21,834 nucleotides of DNA from the NCBI GenBank assembly GCA_049999805.1, contig JBNGIO010005396.1, positions 1-21,834 of the forward strand, given 5' to 3'. Positions 19,961 to 21,834 of this stretch are shown in pieces. The first letter of the stretch is position 1. Each line of letters begins with the position of its first letter. The stretch comes from Folioceros fuciformis (Eukaryota; Anthocerotophyta; Anthocerotopsida; Anthocerotales). The position numbers and the translations under genes were made by a program. Below the pieces are notes generated by a model. It saw only the letters and a list, made by a program, of their open reading frames with translations, was not told the origin of the DNA and made no database searches.

Positions 19961-21159
19961 ACAGGGCTGGGCAGAATATGCAGGTGACGTCACCAACCCC
20001 TCAGCACCCTCTCGGCAGCAGCCGTGAGTGCTGGGCGGGGCCGGGCCGGGGAGCGGAATGACCAGGGTCCAGGGTGCTGGAGCCTGGAAATCCTGATCAC
20101 GGGAGCCCTTCAGAGGGTTTGATTTTCAAGTCACCCCGGTCTTCCAAACCGCAGTCAAACAGGTAGTTGCTGGGTCACTGGACCTGACCTCATTTGTGGG
20201 CTGCCAGTGCGGGGGTCCGGGAAGATGATGGGTCAAGAGATACATCAGCTGATTCCAACACCCAACCACACATGAGTCGCAGATGCGGTGAGCCCACATT
20301 GCATCATCGCATGGGCAGTGTGTTCCGCGGTTCCTCCCGGTCCACAATGTTTCTCCCTTTTCAAGTCAATCTGCTTCCGTTTCCGCGTTCATGAAATTCT
20401 AGACCGTCATTTGTTCCCGCAATCACTCCGGGCAGCACGATCACTTGCAGTGCGAGACTCTGGTGTTGGTGTGATGCAGGCTTTTCCCAGAGAGCATGCA
20501 CATGTTGCAAGAGTGACGACAAAAAAAAGGACACCGTGTGGCTGGTCTTCACTCACATCATCCCCACTCGCCTTTGCCTCCATGGATGCATCCATAGTAC
20601 GTTCAAATCCACTCACATCCTGTAACAAGTTAGGCTGGATATATCCATACGCTTTCTCCACAAAGCTCACACATGGTCCTTTATCTTCTCGAGATCTCAT
20701 ACAGACCAAGACAGCCCAACCGAAAAAGCAGTGCTTCTCTTCTTCTTCCGACCAGATGCATTCCATTACCTATTATTGAGGTTTTTCCACAACGCAAAGT
20801 CTTAGAAGGGGACTACGTATACGGGCATTTGATGACCGACCTGTGGAAAGCAAGTCTACTATTCTCCACGCTTCCACTGTTCTTCTACTTCATGTTTCTG
20901 ATGTATGTACTTTATCTCCATCCACAAACTCATTTTCACTCAGCTTTATCATAAGAAGAAGACTAGCAAAGCTAAGCTTCCTAACTCCAGATTCCTACAC
21001 CCATTCATATCCACTCTCATGCTGCTACTAATCAAGTCTCTCTCTAGCTTTGCCTAAATTATGCTGAAGGTACACAGAGTATTTTGCTGGATTCAAAAAT
21101 TCAAAAACAGATCCCAATAAAAAGTCAGGTCTGACTAATATCCGTGTAATAAGCGAAAC

Positions 21160-21184
21160 GGGACGGGGACGGGGATGGGGATGG
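21160..21184 (+). repeat. GGGGAY hexamer tandem tract, possible G-quadruplex
   Basis: GGGAC GGGGAC GGGGAT GGGGAT GG forms four imperfect hexamer repeats. The four G-runs are separated by two-base loops (AC or AT), a compact G-quadruplex motif. Confidence 0.65.
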
Positions 21185-21253
21185 TGACGAAGTGAAGGTG
21201 AGGCGCCCCGTGTCAGGCCAGCGCCAGCATGGACTGGGACCTGGACACATCTT

Positions 21254-21302
21254 TGACCGGTCACAGGTGGATGCGATGGCAAGCACTTCCGGACACCGGA
21301 AG
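21254..21302. repeat. two perfect short palindromes
   Basis: TGACCGGTCA (21254-21263) is a perfect 10-bp palindrome. CTTCCGG-ACA-CCGGAAG (21286-21302) is a perfect 7-bp inverted repeat with a 3-nt loop. Both lie in GC-rich DNA with CGCGC motifs nearby. They may be binding sites or chance. Confidence 0.5.
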
Positions 21303-21742
21303 CCGCCGGTCGCAATCACTCACCGGCTCCAGCCAGTGGCGCACGCGCGCACCGGACATGGCCGGTAAGTCAATACCTTGATTGACTTCATGTTGTGGCG
21401 TGCGCGCCCCAATTCCCCCAGCCAATTATTGCGCTCCTGCGCTCTCTGCCAACAAACACTAACAGATCTCCGCATTCCACTTCAAACAGTTTTTTGTCCG
21501 CTTTCTCTTGTATTTACTGCTTATATGGGTATAACGCTTTTTCTTCCTACTAAAATAACTATCAATTTAAATCTTCGTAAATGATTACTTATAGGATAAG
21601 TGAATGACACTTATTTGAGGGTAAACATGAGACTTTATTGTAAAGTGATGAGAAAAATTATCTAATAAAAATATGGGATTTCAGGAGCAATAGTAGTTTT
21701 TGAGAATGAAGTTTGAAATGGCTAGTTTTTTTTTTTTTTTTT

Positions 21743-21834
21743 TTCCCTGTTCGGGTTGCTCCTTTTATCTTTGGAGTAGATGGGATTTTCCCATCTCTTT
21801 TTCAATAATATATATATATATATATATATTTGAG
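21743..21834 (+). repeat. dispersed hairpin repeat, copy D, with AT microsatellite
   Basis: After a 19-T run at 21726-21744 comes CCCTGTTCGGGTTGCTCC, then TTTGGAGTAGATGGGA and a perfect hairpin GATGGGA-TTT-TCCCATC (21779-21795). TCTTTTTCAATAATA follows, leading into an (AT)n microsatellite at about 21809-21829. The last 60 bp before the microsatellite match copy B closely. The repeat is truncated on its left compared with copies A and B. Confidence 0.65.

Larger units (their letters stand above)
18961..21742. other. long stretch without recognised gene, upstream of WASHC4
   Basis: The first few hundred bases should contain the WASHC4 promoter and leader, starting with a G-rich CACGGGGGCGGGGGGGCGG at about 18974-18992. 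Beyond that, open frames are short, overlap on both strands and show no domain I recognise. The stretch contains the G-rich tracts and palindromes listed separately, then turns AT-rich after about 21480. A gene start beyond the right edge, or a non-coding transcript, cannot be excluded. Confidence 0.5.

Noticed and set aside
21160-21184. Telomeric or centromeric satellite
   Set aside because: There are only about four imperfect GGGGAY units, unlike the plant telomere repeat TTTAGGG, and no extended array.
21779-21810. Helitron 3' terminus
   Set aside because: The hairpin near the end is suggestive, but no CTRR follows it at the expected distance; the tail is T/AATAA-like and runs into an AT microsatellite.

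Overview
The window is nuclear DNA from a land plant. It holds spliceosomal genes with short introns (about 75-190 nt), a plant receptor-like cytoplasmic kinase of the RLCK VII/PBL type, a plant-sized ORC2, AT-rich flanks with repeat relics, and one 100-N assembly gap. Nothing prokaryotic or viral was seen. A complete WASH-complex subunit gene suggests a lineage outside the well-studied flowering plants (bryophyte, lycophyte, fern or other early-diverging group), but the species cannot be named from sequence alone.

Layout, left to right. 1-3228: AT-rich and gene-free, with several copies of a hairpin-bearing dispersed repeat, a possible tRNA-derived SINE relic and a short tandem duplication. 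3229-4587 (-): two-exon gene for a zinc-ribbon/coiled-coil/BTB protein. 4588-6677: no coding gene recognised; its right part is probably the kinase 3' UTR, with a candidate UTR intron. 6678-7840 (-): RLCK VII-like kinase with a His-rich tail, its 5' end lost in the gap at 7841-7940. 8070-9742: no gene recognised. 9743-10699 (-): intronless ribokinase. 10700-11117: shared promoter between ribokinase and ORC2, with two E2F-type sites and a tandem duplication carrying two CCAAT boxes. 11118-12617 (+): six-exon ORC2. 12761-18960 (-): a 23-exon gene that reads through without frame breaks to a 1211-residue WASHC4 (SWIP/KIAA1033) homologue. 18961-21834: no gene recognised; G-rich tracts, palindromes and a further hairpin repeat next to an AT microsatellite at the right edge.

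The genes are functionally independent: kinase signalling, ribose salvage, DNA replication licensing, endosomal actin regulation and a probable BTB adaptor. The one regulatory link visible in sequence is the head-to-head ribokinase/ORC2 pair. ORC2 and WASHC4 are tail-to-tail with 143 nt between stop codons. Exon models for ORC2 and WASHC4 were built by hand from splice signals, reading phase and remembered family conservation, with no transcript support.
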